The notes under the pieces are model-generated. The model was not told the DNA's origin, made no database searches, and worked only from the letters and a program-made list of their open reading frames with translations. DNA of 64,000 nt, from positions 664,891 to 728,890 of the forward strand of contig VFFE01007080.1 of NCBI GenBank assembly GCA_008921705.1, given 5' to 3'. The first letter of the stretch is position 1. The number at the start of each line of letters is the position of its first letter. Both the position numbers and the translations under genes were made by a program. Source of the stretch: Burhinus oedicnemus (Eukaryota > Chordata > Aves > Charadriiformes > Burhinidae). Positions 1-14,127 of this stretch are shown here, piece by piece.

Positions 1-3000
1 AGAGCCTGAGGCAAATGCTAAGCCTGAATTAGCTGTTTAAGCCATTTTCCTTCTCTCCCCGAGGCAGCTGCGGGTCTGGCTGCTGTTCGGAAGCACGGCA
101 GGTCCACCGTGTCTGGGGGTTCATTTTTCCCTCTGCAAGGTCACTCATAGAGGGGGCGTCTCCCGCCATGGCAGCACGGGTGAAGACCCTTCTGCCTTGC
201 TCGACTTATTTTACAGCTGCGCACATGGGAACAAGCTGGTTGACGAGGTGTCCCTTTGCACCACAATCCAGAGCCATCCCCTGGGACAGACGGGACGCAG
301 CGGCAGCTCCTCGCTGCCCCTGGCCCCGGGGCACAGCCCAGCGCCGGATGGATGGGGCGAGGAAGGGCCTGGGCTTTGCTTTTGGGAAACAGGGAAGAAA
401 CCTCGCTTTTTTTTTATTTTAAGTAAAAAAAGCAGAGTGATGTGTAAATTGGGCCTGTCATCCTTTCCTAATCAATTTCTCAGCCGGGGTTCAGCAGCCC
501 GCCCTGTCCAGGCTGCGGGTGACTGCGAGCCCGACAGCCGTCGCTGCCAATTTCGCTCAGATCTTTAGAAATCGTGAGCAAGACCAAAACGCCGAAGCTC
601 CCTGTGCTGGTGCTGGGGCTGCCCGCGGCCATGCTGGGCTCTCCGGTGACCGACCTGGGGCACAGCTCTTTGACCGTGAGCTTTTGGCAGTGGTTTTCCC
701 CCGGTTTCAAAGCGGGATGACTGGGAGCTCTGGGAGCCGACCCCGGCTGTCCTGGCTGCTCTGCTCTCTCCGTTTGGCAGTTGCTTGTACACACAGGGGC
801 GCGGTGATGAGGTGGGAGAAATAACCTTTATTTCCCAATATCATAGACAGAAAAAAAAAAAATAGCCTTTATTTTCATTTCCCCCTAAAGTAATAAAGTC
901 TATAGTGCAAAGAAAGCATTCCACTGAGGCAGAATTTTTTTTTCCCAAATGTCATGCAAATGGAGGAATTTCGGCAACTGTATTTGTGTGCAAAAAAGAG
1001 GAGGAAGTAGATTAATTTTTAAAGGTTATATTGATTGCAGCCGGGCACGAACCTGCAGCAAGGAGCCCTATGCAGTTCCCCAGCCCGCGCCGTGCCGGAG
1101 GGGGAGCGAGCTGCCCTCCTCTCCACGGGGCCGTTTCTCTTCAGCATCTCCCCAGGACGCTGAGGCGTCCCCAGTGCAGCACACCAGAAATCCTCAACTG
1201 CGAGGGGCGAGCGAGAGGACCGACCGCGTGTCATCCCCGCCGCTCGGGAGAGACCAGCCCTGGCTCCTGAAACACAAGGCGTCATCCGTCAGCGTGTGAG
1301 CTTGGAGTCGGTGTCGAGAAGTTCCCTGGGAGTAAAGTAAGGGATGAACTTTTACTGGACTTTTATTTCTCTACGCGAGGCCTCGGGGCTGCTTCTGCGT
1401 TTGACATTTGGGAAGAGCTCCTGGATCCTTCAGGATAATGAAGCTGATTTCCTGCAGCTTTATTGAACCAGCATGAAGAATGTGCTAAGGAAGGAGCCTG
1501 CAAACAACGCTGCCTCTCCCAGCCAATTAATAACACATGGCCTGCTGCCCGCGATCCCGGCTGCAGCTATGGTGGGCCGGGCTGCCTGCTGTGCAGGAGA
1601 CTGGAGGTGGGATCGTGTTCCACCTGAAGTGCTGGGAGGTTGGCCGAGAGCAGGTGGTTTGTCCTCCTTGGCAGGGGTGGTTTCAGGGATGAGATCCTTG
1701 CAGGGACAGGAGTTCAGAGAGTGCTGCGGGAGAGGGAGGGCAGGCTGCCCAGACCACCGTTCCCAGCTGGGCTGGAGGAGAGGTGAGGGGCTGACGTGGT
1801 GGAGCAGGTCGGCTTCGGTGGGGTCCCTCCAGCCCAGCCCTGGGGCTGTTTCGGGGCTGCAGTCCCGGCTCGGCTCTGCTCCTGAGGGCATGGAGAGCTG
1901 GATGCGTTTAGAACCTCCTTTTGGAGACCTGCCTGCTGCTCCTTGGTGCACCCTTCCAGCACCTCCAGAAGCATTGGGTTTGGTTAATTCCTGGAGCGGT
2001 TTGTAAGAACCAGAGACAGCCAAGTCAGAGGCGAGTGGCAAAGGCAGCCTGGCAGCGTCAGCTGCACGAGGCAAGTCTTCTGGCGGCAGATGGGAGCTCT
2101 GAGCATCACCAGGTGAGTTTGGTGTCTCCTTGGTTGCTCCTCTGATGTTTTTCGTTCCTGGGATAGCTCTGCTGACTTGGCTTCACATCAGTACAGATGG
2201 ACCAGATCACCTCCAAGCACTTGCTGAACTTGCATTATGCTGTCTGCCCTGGGCGTCAGGCTTTGCTGGGGGGGCTGGATGGACCCAGACTCTTGGGGAC
2301 TCTTTTTTTTCTTGCCACCAAGGCAGCTCTGCTTTCTACTCATGGATGGTGCTAGTAGCAACTTCCATCTTCTTCCAGGGCAGCAGGACACAAGCTGGCA
2401 GCTCTCCCAGCAGCCCCAAGTGACTGCTTGCCGTCGTAACTCATGGGGTCTTGTGTTTCTCACGAGGACTAAAGTTTGGGGTAAAGTTACCCAAGCAGAA
2501 AACAAGAGTCATAGTCTCTCTCATGAGAACACGAGGAGATTTTAAAATCCCGATGACCAAAGCTTCCTCCTAGAACCACTTTTCTCCTCTTCCCTAGGGC
2601 ACAACCTCTGTTTGGCACCAACGCAGGTGCATGAACGGTCCCTCCACTGCCCGCCATCATCTGAGCTACGGCATTTCCCACATCAAGCGTGAACCGAGGC
2701 TGACCTTCCTCCGCATGCGAGAAGCGCCGGAGCTGTGTGTGTGTATATACGCACATATCTGTCTCCACGAGGCAGTCTCTGAGCTTGAAAGCCATCTTTG
2801 CAGGGTCGAGCCCCGCAGCGTGGTGCCGGGAGCAACTCCGTCCCTCGCTCGGTGCAGCCAGAGGGTTCCCCGTGCCGCCCGCGTGATGCCGGGGCTCCGG
2901 GCTTCAATTGCAGGAGGAGGAAACGCTTCGCCTTGATCAGGAGGGATAAGAATAGCGAGCGGCAGGCGGCGGACGGTGGGGTGCGGATGAAAGGCGGCTG

Positions 3001-6000
3001 GCTCTCATTCTTCCCACGCCCGGGGCGATCTGCCCCTTCTTTTTTCGAGCCATAATTGCATGCCACGCCGCAGATGAGTGTCACACTCCACCAAAGCCGG
3101 AGCGCCGCGAGGCCAGGACTCCAGGCTCTCCGTCAATGAGCGGGGAGGCAGGGAGGATGCTTTTGATCCCGCTCTTCTTCCTCTGACGTGCTGAAGAATC
3201 ATTAGGCTCCGAGGAAGGTATTTCTCCGGCTCGAGCTTTCCCTTCCTCTGCAAAGGGGACCAACTGCCGCTCTGCCGTTTCGAGAGGGCAGAGGGGCCCG
3301 CGGTGCCAGGCTGTGCCGGTGGCCTGTGCGGCACCAGCCGATCTCACAGAAGGTGTTCGCTGGGCTCCAGGCCAAGTTCAGACCCAAAACTGACATCCCT
3401 GAGCCCTTGGCAGTGCCCAGCCATCACGGTGGTGGACGCTTGCGTGGCCCTTCCTGACAGCCGTCCCTGGCTTTTGGTGGCTTCTGCTTTTAGATGTCGT
3501 GCTGGAGACAGCCTTGCCTGGGCCACCGGAGCCCGTTGAGGTGGTGTGGCACCAAGATTTCCAAACCCAGCAGCTGTGGTGGGGCACCATGGCCTCCTAC
3601 TTTCCTGTGTTTTTTTCAGGTGCATCTTCTGGCTTTGCTTTGATTAATTTAACACACGCACACAGAGCGTAAGGAGGCTCAAACCGCCATCTCCAGCAGC
3701 TGAAATCCAATAATTACCCAGCATAACCCACCTGGAGAAGTGTTCTCAGCTGGTCAGCAAATTGTGAAAAAATTCGCTGTATCCTTTAGAGCAAGAAATT
3801 ATCCTGGAGTGTAAGTTATGGCTCCGGCAGCCTTACAGGTACAAAAAAGAAAATGAAAAGGGTGGGTAAGACTGGAGATTTAAACGATGCACTAGAAAGC
3901 TCTGAGCAGGTGACACCTCCACCTGAGATAACTTTAGCGGGGGGTTTTCCTTTTGGATGAAGGGCACCTGGCAGCTGTGTGGGAAGGAGATGAAAGGGAA
4001 AACCCTGACACTGATGGTAACAACAAATGGGGTCGGAGGTAGAAGGACAGCGGGGAAGCCTGCGTTGCCTTGGGAGGTTGCTTGCAGGGGGTGATGTCCT
4101 GCAGCTCCATCCCCTTCACCAGCAGGTTGGGGGCTCCAAGGGGGCTGGTGCTGATCCGCTCCGCATCATCCCTGTGCTCAGGTCCAGCTCATTGAGGGTT
4201 AGAGAGGTGCTAGGTGCTGTTCAAGGGCGAGCCTGGGCCCTGAGAACAGGTCCAGGGGGTGATGGCAGGGACCATCTTCCCCCTCAAAAGCACCCTGCAT
4301 CCCCCAAACCTCACCCTGCTTGCTTGGTTTGCCATGCCAGCCTGTCCCTGCCTCTCTGGGGACGGTGGCAGTGTACGTGGGGAGCACCGTGCAGCCGTCC
4401 CCGCTCCGCCAGGCACGGACAGGCGCAGGTCCCAGCCCGCGGGCAGGCTGATGGAGCGGCTGAATCTCCAGCTCATGAAGTGTCCCACTGGGTTTGCTGC
4501 GCATCCCAGACCGGCACCTAATGAATGTCACGGAGCCCTCTGGGTTAACGAAGAGGCGATGAGACGTGGTGGGAGCGCTGGAGAGATGCCAGGAGGATGT
4601 GCCAGGACACGCGACAGTCACGGGTGACCTAGGGAGCCCAGGAACATCGCCTCGTCTCTCCCAGGGCAGGAATCTCACCGCTGAAGTCCTCTAATGTGTG
4701 GCTCCTCCCTGCCTTGGCGTGATGCAGTTTAGCTGAGCACAACATCATCCCTACAGCTGGTTGGTATTTTTGGGGGACTATTTTGTCCTATTTTTAGGAA
4801 ATGCCAATATGGATTGGGAACTTTTTTTTTTTGGGGGGGTCTGGGAGGGAAAAGGTCAGCTTGAACAAATTTCTCAACCTGAACTGAAAAAAGAGAGGGG
4901 CAAAACAGTTTGCTAGCTGTTTTCCAGACAGACCCACTCCAGCTTCAGATGGCAGCTAATTAAAGTGCTGACATTTTAAGACACGCTGATGCAAAAATCT
5001 CTTGCTTTGAGCCAAGTCTGGGCCCTTTTCAGAGTTCAGTTCACACATTTGCTGCCCGGAGTCCCCGGGAGCAGTGCAAGCAAATTAAGGGGAGGCGATG
5101 GGTTGGTTTTAATCTAGTATTTTTCTTAGGTTGTGAGCAAGTTTTTAGCCTTTGGAAGAATGCTGGAATGTCGGACTGCCTGGGCAGAGATCGCCAAAAA
5201 AAGCTGAGCTCTGTAGCAGAGGTGCCTGTGAGGGTGTTTGAGTTTTGGCTCTGCTACGCGTTACCCTGCTGGGGCAGGGCAAACAGGGGACGGGGAGTCC
5301 CAGCCCCACGGGGCAGGAGGCAGGGGCAAGCTGGGGCAGGAGAGCGGCCCGTGCCCCGGACACCGCAGCATCACCCCAGCAGCTCTGGCCTCCGTGAGCA
5401 GAGCAACACCAAGTCTGGCCATGCCGTTTTCCAGAGGGCTGGAGGCTTTTGGGTTATCCCCAGGATGGGAGAAGCAGGTGGGCTGCGGTAGTGCCGTGCC
5501 GTGCCACGCTGTCCGCTGCCGGCAGCGCCGAGGGGAGAGGCGGGCTGCGAGGCTGGAAGGCAGCGAGCTGCAATCAAGAGATGTATTGTGGCTGTCGGGC
5601 TGCCTGCACGACGCAGCATTTCGGAGACAAAGCGCAAAAGTGGGTTCGGCTCAGCGGGGCTGCGGGAGGCGATCGGGGGGCAGGAGACGGGGCGGGAGGA
5701 GGATGGCAGGTGATGGGGAGTGAGCGAAAGGGGAAAGAGCCCGACTGGTCCTGGCCGCTGCGAACAGTTTCTGGCTCCAACGCGGTGTTGCAGGCCTGGG
5801 GGGCTGAGCACGCTGCTCCACTAGGAATATCTCCAGGCTTGTTGCCAGGAGGGACCCGTCCGCAGAAGCCCTAGGGGTGCTGGGGTGAGACAAACAAATA
5901 GTGATGCAGCCAGGCGAGGAGGGGGTGAGCGAGATGCAGAGGGGTGGATGGACAGACAGATGAACAGACCTTGGCAGGCTGATCTGGAAGGGAGGGGTCG

Positions 6001-8810
6001 GTCAGGACGCAGGGGAAATAGCTGGTGGGAATGGAGGGGAAGCGCCCTGCTGAACAGCAGGGTCCAAGGGCCGCTGCAGGGCTGGCGGTGCTCCTTCTCA
6101 TTCTGGATGTGAAGGGGCTTGTGCGAGCACTGCTGGGGGGTGGTTCCCCCCCCCAGAGTGGGTCCAGCGACACCAGTTTGTCCTCGCCCAGCTGTGCATG
6201 GGGAGGCAGAGGGACACCCAGCCCCCAGGGATGGGAGTGGGGCCGGTGGGTCCTGCCGGGCTGCGAGGGGCACACGCGGGGATTGATCCCATGGGTGAGA
6301 TCTGCAGTGTTGGGGGGAGCTGGGGCGTCCCCCTGGTGCAGGGGGCTGAAAGGCTCATCCGTCTCGGTGCAGAGGTGCTGTCGCTGTCACAGCCCTGAGC
6401 TGGCTGGAGGCTACAGCTGCAAACGCTGCCCTGGGATGCAGAGCCTGTCCCTGGCAGAGGCCCCTGGAGCCAAACCATCCCATGGCTGGGAATTTTGGGC
6501 TAGAAGGATGGCAGGCAGGGTCTGTCTTGTTAGGGTTCCCAGGGCACCGAGTTGGGGCACGTTGGGGCATCTTAGCCCCTGCTGCTGCTCTGCCTTCTCC
6601 TCCGTGAGCAGACCTGCCCATCCCCTGCCCTCTCCAGCGTTAATCCTCAGCTGCCTCCGCCTGGCTGTGGGGCTGCGGCCCCCAAGTCCCCACGTCGGAT
6701 GTTTCCCTGGTCCCCTGTGGACCCCTCTGTCTGCCGGTGCCTGGGAAAGCTCAGTCTGCAGGAAAAAACCCTTCCTTTTCAATGTGAAGGGAGCCGGCAG
6801 GTTTCTGGTGTCAGCAGGGGAGGGATGGGTCAGCAGCACCCTTCAGCTTTGAACTCGCTCCAGAGCCCCGCTCCTGGTAGCCATCCCCGGTGCGGGGTGG
6901 CCGGGTGCACGCTGCCCCCACCGAGCAGGCACCCACGGAGCCCCACACGGCCACGCCGGTGCTGGTGGTGGCAGCTGGGCTCTGGAAAGCCGCAAGTGAC
7001 CCTGTGGGGTCCAGCCCCCTGCTCCTTATTAAAAAAAAAAGATAAAATATATTGGGAGAAACTATTTTATTAGCCCAGCAAAGAGGCTAAGCGCCGCGAG
7101 CTCAGCCACGCCGCAAGGTTGGTGCGAGGCTGAAGGTGAGCTGGGAGCCTCTCCCCAGCAGAGACATTTTCTGCTCTGTCATCCTGAGTTTTCTGCTCCG
7201 CTTTGCCAGACTGTTCCAAGGAAAGTGGCCGGCGCCGCACAGTGCGTTCTCCCAATGCCATCTAGCGTCTGCTCTGGTGGCCCCAGACAGTTATTTTAAG
7301 GCATCAGAGCTTATTTATTGCAGAATGATCTTTGAGGGCCAACAGGCTGCTCGGGCTGATTATTAACAGCGGTACCCGCAGCACAGATAACTAACTGGTG
7401 GGTGCACAGGTTGAGCTTGATTATTTTTTCTGTCGTTCCCGTTTCGCACTAAAAGCCCGCCCAGGCAGGATGGAGCGCAAGGATGCGATGACATGTCCAG
7501 GGTGATTAAAGTCTTTCAGCCTTCAGCCACTTGTCTTGTAGCCCCGACATCACCTGAGGCTTAATCACTCAGAAAAGTGCTGTCATGTCCTATTGTCACC
7601 ATATTGGGAGCACGACCTCTTTCCCATTTAGCTGCCATTTCAAAATAATGTGACTTGCCAGGGGACAGGCATGACTCAGGAGACTGGTAACGGGATATAA
7701 AGACTTTGACCTGCAGGTTGCCCGTTTGAATGATGCCAAGGTCAGCGGCAAGGGCAAAGATGTCATTTGCACAATGATTATTTGGCAAAACCACCCAATA
7801 CAGAAGCGTGACTGGGCCCCTTTGCAGCAGTCAGCAGGGCTGAGGGCTGGGTTGGACTCCGGTCCCACTTTGAGAGCATCCCAGGACCCAGACCCCTCCC
7901 CACCTGGGTTTAGGACCAGGTGACTGCCCACGATCCCTTCCAGCTTATGAGTTTGCCCTCCGCGTTCTTCCCTTGCCATAATTGCAGGGACAAAGTGCCA
8001 CAGCAGCCTCTCCGCTCTGTGCCCCCCTCACTTGCTTCCCAGCCCCAAGCAAGGTTTTGCAGGACAGGCGTGCCCTGTACCCCTGCTCGCCCTGTCCCCT
8101 TCTCTGCTCACCACCATCGACTGCCGTGATTTAGGTCCCTGGTCACCTCATCCCCATCCTCAGCCACCGCTGACCGCACAGATTTATCTCCTCGCTAGCA
8201 AACCATCTCATCCAGTCAGTTTGATTCCATGATTAATTAAGCTCTCCCTAGAAATGAGGTTACTCCCTGCAGTCTGACTTATATATGTTAGCAGATTAAT
8301 GGGTCCTGGCCGTGTTAGATGGCCGCCACCAGGCTGGGCTGTGGAGGGTTTGCCTGCTCTCATCCAGACGGTCCTTGAATACGGGCTTGCCGGAGGAGAG
8401 CTTCTGAACAGACCCGGCGTATCTGCAAACCGCCGTCCTGGCCGCGTGAAGGAAACCGGCGCCGGGGGAATCATTAATATCAGCGGCTCTTAGGGCAGCT
8501 GGAGGCTGATGCTGGAATGAGGCAGCGAAAGGTCCTTTCAGTGCCGGGGGGAGCGGTGGGTACGGCACATGGCTGCTCTGGGCCGCAGCGCCCCTTTGCC
8601 CCGCGGTACCCGCAGGTCCAGCCGCAGCAGAACCGCAGCCCCTGCAGCGCTGCAGCGTCTGTTCCGTGACGCTGGATCCAGACGCCTTCGCCAGGCAGCA
8701 CCGCTCTGCCCGGGGGCCGCAGCCCCCTCCTCATTAGCACGCTGCCCTCAGCCCCTGCTGTGCCAGCAGGGCGGTTTAATTGCTGCAGCCTCGTTAGCAG
8801 TGCTGCCTTA
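1..8810. other. Intergenic, no gene recognised
   Basis: No open frame here resembles a known protein, and none shows a coherent exon with splice sites and family motifs. The stretch alternates GC-rich sequence with AT-richer islands, for example around 3,600-3,900, 4,740-5,000 and 7,030-7,800. In the human block the next gene on this side is C1orf94; I could not recognise any exon of it. Non-coding transcripts cannot be excluded from sequence alone. Confidence 0.5.
7420..7810. other. AT-rich island, possible conserved non-coding element
   Basis: This segment has lower GC and more complex sequence than its flanks and is free of simple repeats. It carries a perfect AP-1 heptamer (TGACTCA) near 7,673 within the context gcatgactcagg. 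It lies about 7 kb upstream of GJB5. Calling it a regulatory element is inference; I could not test conservation. Confidence 0.25.
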
Positions 8811-9275
8811 GAATAGTAGAATCATACAATCATGGAATAGTTTGGGTGGGAAGGGACCTTTAAAGGCCATCTAGTCCAACCCCCCTGCCATGAGCAGGGA
8901 CATCTTCCACTAGACCAGGTTGCTCAGAGCCCCGTCCAACCTCACCTGGAATGGTTCCAGGGATGGGGCAGGGTCCTTCTCCTCAGGGCTGCTCTCCATC
9001 CCTTCATCCCCCAGCCTGTATGGATACCGGGGGGTTGCCCCGACCCAGGTGCAGGACCCCGTACTTGGCCTTGCTGAACCTCATGAGGTTCCCAGGGGTC
9101 CACTTCTCGAGCCTCTCCAGGTCCCTCTGGATGGCATCCCGTCCCTCAGGTGTGTCACCGCACCGCTCAGCTTGGTGTCATCCACAAACTTGCTGAGCGT
9201 GCACTCGATCCCACTGTCCATGTCATTGATGAAGATACTGGACAGTACTGGTCCCAGTATGGACCCATGGGCTTC
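8811..9275 (-). mobile_element. CR1 LINE fragment (3' end, 5'-truncated)
   Basis: The left end carries the degenerate octamer tail typical of CR1 (reading tagaatcatacaatcatgg), followed by the well-known CR1 3' region read in reverse (gggaagggacctttaaaggc, then the agcagggacatctt block). Further right, the reverse strand translates as the C-terminal part of the CR1 reverse transcriptase, with the segments [16 protein letters not shown] and DDTKLSGAV. The FADD-type catalytic box reads FVDD here (about 9,174-9,191), and the frame soon degrades, so the copy is inactive. It lacks the 5' part of the element. CR1 elements are diagnostic of bird and reptile genomes. The right border is approximate. 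Confidence 0.9.
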
Positions 9276-12200
9276 TCACCACCCTTCCTTTAGCTGTAGC
9301 CTCGCTCCTTCCCCAGCAGCACTGAATGAAGTGCTTTGGGTGAGACCCTCCCCAGGACCCTGTGGGATCTGTTAAAAACAGGGTTTGAAGACTTTGTGGC
9401 CTTCTCCCTTTCCACTGAGCCCCCGGCTGCCGTGCTGGGGCTGCGCTGGCTCTTCCCAAGTGTGCTGGGAGCCAGGAGGTCAATCCCATGGCACGTGTCC
9501 CTCAGCCACCAGCACCTGCAGGACCTTTCATCGCCCTTTGCTGCCAGAGGTGGAGCCCAAGAAGGTGTGGGAGCCCTTCTTAGGAAATTCCTGGGGTTTT
9601 TGCAAGACTCCCAAGGCGTTGGCAGTGTGGGGAGGTGGTGACCGCCCTCACGAGCCCCAGGATGGGGGAGTGCAGGATGCAGCGCAGCGGGGAGGGATGA
9701 GCGGGTGGATGGGGCCAGGGAAGGGGGAGCACCAGGGCTGACCCGGGCACGGAGCAGTCAGTTTGGCTGCAACAGCGCCGGACCCTCCCGCGACATTCCC
9801 AATGGTTTAGCCAACATCCAGCCTGCTCTGTGTGTTTAGTTTTCACTAATCTGTTTGGGTTTTTTTAATTATCTGCAAACAAGGTGCCTTCTTCTGCGAA
9901 TAACAACGGTGCCGGGTAAAGGGAGCAGCGGGCGGCTGGTCTGTGCAAACAGTGCGTCCCTGCCGCTTCACCACCCGCTCCGTACCTTCACCCGGGACCT
10001 ATTTTGCTGTATTTATCCAGCATCAATAATGGGATTCCGCCCTGCCAACCAGCATCTGCATGCAACGGCACCGAAAGCAGAAGCGATTCCTGCCGAGTTA
10101 GTGTGTAAAAGCCTTCGCAATCATCTTGCGCGACAGACCCCAAGGAGGGTTTAAATATAAGGCTCCTTAATAAGATGAAAACAGCCCTTTCCCCGCTGGT
10201 TCTCTGCTTGCTCTTTCATGCCGCAGGAGCCCTCGGGTTGTGTCGGGGCCCGGCTGTCTGTGGGCTGGCAGGTTCCCTCACCGCACCGCGCGACTCCCCT
10301 CCCTGCACCATCAGCACCATGTCAGCCAGGCTGCAGCAGCCGGAGGAGCTGGAGGAGGCAGCGGCGCAGCGCCGGCCGGTGCCACGCGGGAGCTGGCTAT
10401 GGGTGTTTGGGCTATGTCCCCCAAAACTTCCTCGGTTGGACGTTTTTAAAAAAAATCCAACTTTTCAGCAGAAACCCCAGCTGACACTGGTGGTTTCACC
10501 TGATTGAAGGTGAAGCAGAGACCTGAGGACCTGCCTGGTCGTCACGGTGCCTGAGAGCGGGGTTTGCGGGGACGCCGCGAGTCCCTGGAGCTGGTGAAGC
10601 TCAGCAGATGGTCCTGGAGAACAGCCGTGTGCCTCTGGCGTCCTTCTCCAAAGAAAGGACCTAGACAGCTCACTCTTCACAGCACAAACGTAAACCGCGT
10701 TTCCTTCCTTGACTATTATTTTTAATCCAAGCCAACAAGCCCCAAACGTGTGCTGGGCACGTGGCATGGCCCAGCCTGGCTGCTGGCATCCTCAGCAAAG
10801 GCACCCGATCCTGGAGATGGGCTGGAGAAGGCAGGAACTTGTCACTCGCGGTGTCAGGCAGCTAAACCTGCAGGAGCTGCTGGCGAGGGATGGGAGATGC
10901 CTTGAAATATCACCCGGCAGTGCCCTTGGCTTCCCAGGGAGCGGAGCAGCCTCCAGCTGTGCTGAGGAGCGTGAAGTCACGGGCACAAGGTGATGCTTCA
11001 CATCTGCAAAATCTGTCAAGGAAGGGACCAAAAGGACCAAAAAAGCTCTGAATACTGTTATTATTGTTGTTGTTATTGTTATTTTACAAAGTGAAAAAAC
11101 TTTTCTTGCAATTCCAAAACCTTCAAGGAAAAAGCAACGAGTCAGAGGCCCAAGGAAGCATTTTGCTTTTCTACAGCAGCTCCTGTCTGATGATCACAAA
11201 ACTCCCCACAAAGCGGGTGGGTTGGACGGAGATGCCCCCCGCAGAGCAGGCAGCCCCGTGAGCTTTAGAGCGGTGGCATCCTCTGACAGCGGGCAGAAGA
11301 GCGCTGGTGGTCTCCCCTGTGCCAGGCATCGGCACAAAGCACCAGTGCCCTGGAGGACACCCTGTGCCTCAGTGTGTGCAGCAGGAAAATGGGTATAATC
11401 CTATTTACCTGCCTCCTCCGGAGCTGGCTGTAGTGTTTGATTCATGTCAGGAGTTTGGCTGGTGACTCCTGGATGAATGACGCTATATAAATGCAAAGTG
11501 TTATTAATATTTCATGTTGTAGTGAAAATGTACTAATGGGGCTTGTTCCTGGAAGATAAAGTGCTGCCGTTAATACACCTCCGTGTCCTCAGCACTGCGG
11601 ACTCGTGCGAGATGGCTGGTTTCAGCTGGTGGCGGGTGCAGCCTTCGGCACCTCCCCTTCTCCCTGTGGGAAATGGAAGTCTCCAGAAGATTTAAGCGGT
11701 GGGACGGCAGCTCTGGCTGCGGGAGCTCGGTGCCCGCCAGCCCAAGGGCAGAGGATGCACTGGTGGCCGCAGGGCGGATGCACCGGTACCTGCCGTGGGT
11801 CCCGCTGGCTGGTGTCAGCCCCGTCGGCTGCTGGGGAGGGAGAGGCGACGGCAGAGCTGCTCCTGCCTCTTGCTTCACCTCGCTCTGTGTTTTCCTCCCT
11901 CCCTGTTTATTTGTTTTGTGCCTCCACCAGGTATTTGCCGGGTAGATGGTGGTTGATCCCAACTTCGGCTCAGCCAGACAGTCCTCACCAGCGGGACACG
12001 GAGGGAAGCTGCATGGCCGCTCATCTTCTCGTCCTGCCATCAAAGCAGGGCAGGGGGACGATGGGGGGGTCACGGTGGCCGTGCCCACACTCCCAGGAGG
12101 CCATCGGGTGCTGTGGAGGGATGGAGGTGTGCTCTGCCTGCAGCCCAACACCGGCAGAAACTGCCCGTCACGTCTGGCAGCTCTCCAAAAGTGGAGATTT

Positions 12201-13230
12201 TAACCCAGAAAGCCACAAGAGCCCCTTTGGACACCCGCAAGCCTGGGGGTGCCTGGGGCAGAACATCCCCCTCACCACCACCACTGGGATGGGTGCTGCT
12301 CCGTGCCTTCCCTGCCCGCCTGCGGGGGGGACGCAGCCCCTGGGAACCCCCCTCCTGGCACAGCCACCGCACAGGCATGTTAAAAAAAAAAATAAAAATG
12401 GGCTTGTTTGATTTCAAACTGCAGAACTCTTCCCTGGAGCCATCCGCAAACAGTGGTAATTTACTTTACAGCTGTTTAGATTTGTTTCTCTACATTTTTT
12501 TTAAAACCCAGCGGAATTGCAAATGAAATGTGTGTTTGCTCCTCAAATGACTCCAGCTGTGCTGGAGCTCTCACACCCCACGCAGCAGCACCCAGTCCTT
12601 GGACCCCCCCAATCCATCTGACCCCCACCCCTGCTCTGTGCTCCCCCCTGCTCCCAGGTCAAGCCTCAAAGAGGGGGTTCTCTGAGCCGGGGGCTCATCT
12701 TGGAGGGCTCACGGGATGGGGTGATGGGGAAGAGACTCATGCCAGCTTGCAGGTGAGGGGAGCACAGGAAAAGTGGTTAATTAAGTCCCAGTGGAATAAT
12801 CAACTGCCGCCCACTCGTCAGAAGGTGGGGGGGATAAAGGCTCTTCTAAAGTTATTGCCATGGTGCAAATTTTGGGTAAAAAGGGATTATGGAGGGAGGT
12901 GTTTGGCTGAGCGGCTCCCGATGCCTCGGGCAGGGGCTGCCGGGGCTTCGGCCACACCAGGTCTGAGCAAGCAGAGACGGCCACAGGGAGGGGGAGAAGG
13001 GACCCCAGGCCACGCTGGGTGCCCTGGCATCCCTGCGGCCGCTGGCCCCAAGCGCCCACCCTGCTGCAGAGCAGCCGACGCAGCTCCTCCCTGCATGGCA
13101 GCAGGATCGGGCCCCCGCACACCGCAGGGCAGCCCTTCGCCCCGGGAAATCTGGCAGCTTACGGAGCACGTGGGGATCTGCCTCGAACCTCGTCCCTTCC
13201 CCCTGGGAATCTCCTCCTCGCTCCCAGGAG
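9276..13230. other. Intergenic, no gene recognised
   Basis: I see no supported exon. The segment includes small AT-rich patches near 11,030-11,110, 11,390-11,580 and 12,370-12,540, and otherwise GC-rich sequence in which long frames stay open by chance. Confidence 0.45.
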
Positions 13231-14127
13231 CCCAGGGATGACTCACGGTGTCTCTCGCACCGGGCGATGAGCTCCTGCCGTGGGCAAGCACCGACCGGCA
13301 GCAGCGCTGGCCTCGGCAGACGGACACCCCGCAGGTAAGCGGCACGAAAACTCTCCTCTGCTGCAGCCCCCCGCCCTGGTGAGGTGGTGCTGGGGCTGGG
13401 GACGGTGCGTCTGCCGCAGGGAGCACGCCGCAGAACCCGACCCGACGCCGGGGCGATGGACGCATGCTGCCGGAAGCGTGCATGGGGAAGGAGAAATGTG
13501 GGGTTAGCGTGTATCCCCCCGGGGATCGTGCTGGCGAGACGGGAGCTGCCAGCTCCCACGGGAGGTACGTGCCCGGGGAGCGTCTGCGGCCGCCCCAGCC
13601 TCGAGAGCGTTGCACGGGACAGGCTGTGCGGAGCAGCGGGATGTGTTCGCTCTGCCAGCGAGGGGGAATCTTGTTATTTTACTGATAGGTAAAATGTTTA
13701 AGGAGAGCAGGGGCCAAACACAGCCCTGGGAGTCCCGCTCGGCTGCGGCCCCGCACCGTGGAGGGTGCGTTTATCTGGCACGATGCAATCCAGGGTCAGA
13801 CCAGCTGCTGGGGTTCCTGGCACTGGTATGGGGTGAGATCAGTCTGAGCCGATGAAAATTGGTTATTGTGGCTGCCCAGCCCTGGGTCAGCACCTCGGCG
13901 TTTGCCTGGGGCTGTGCAGCCCTCCCAGCTCGCCCGCTGCCTCTTCTGCATGGTGCCCGCTCGCCATGCTGTGCCATGCCCGGCATGGCCTCCCCCGGCG
14001 CGTGGGCACAGCGCGGGTCGGCACAGGGCTCGTCCCGCGCTGCCCGGGCAGGAGAGCGGAGGCGACGGCAGATTCCAGCGATGGGAGAGGACGCGGCGGT
14101 GCAGCCACAGAGCTGCCGGGTGAGTCA
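13231..14127 (+). promoter_or_regulatory. Candidate GJB5 upstream region / non-coding exon 1
   Basis: Connexin genes usually have a non-coding first exon, and the GJB5 coding exon starts at a clear splice acceptor, so an upstream donor is needed. Candidate donors on the + strand are CAG|GTAAGC at 13,335, GAG|GTACGT near 13,566 and CGG|GTGAGT at 14,120. The last lies 436 bases before the acceptor. AP-1 heptamers occur at 13,239-13,245 (TGACTCA) and 14,121-14,127 (TGAGTCA, overlapping the last donor). The region is GC-rich with no obvious TATA box. The choice of exon is inference. Confidence 0.3.
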
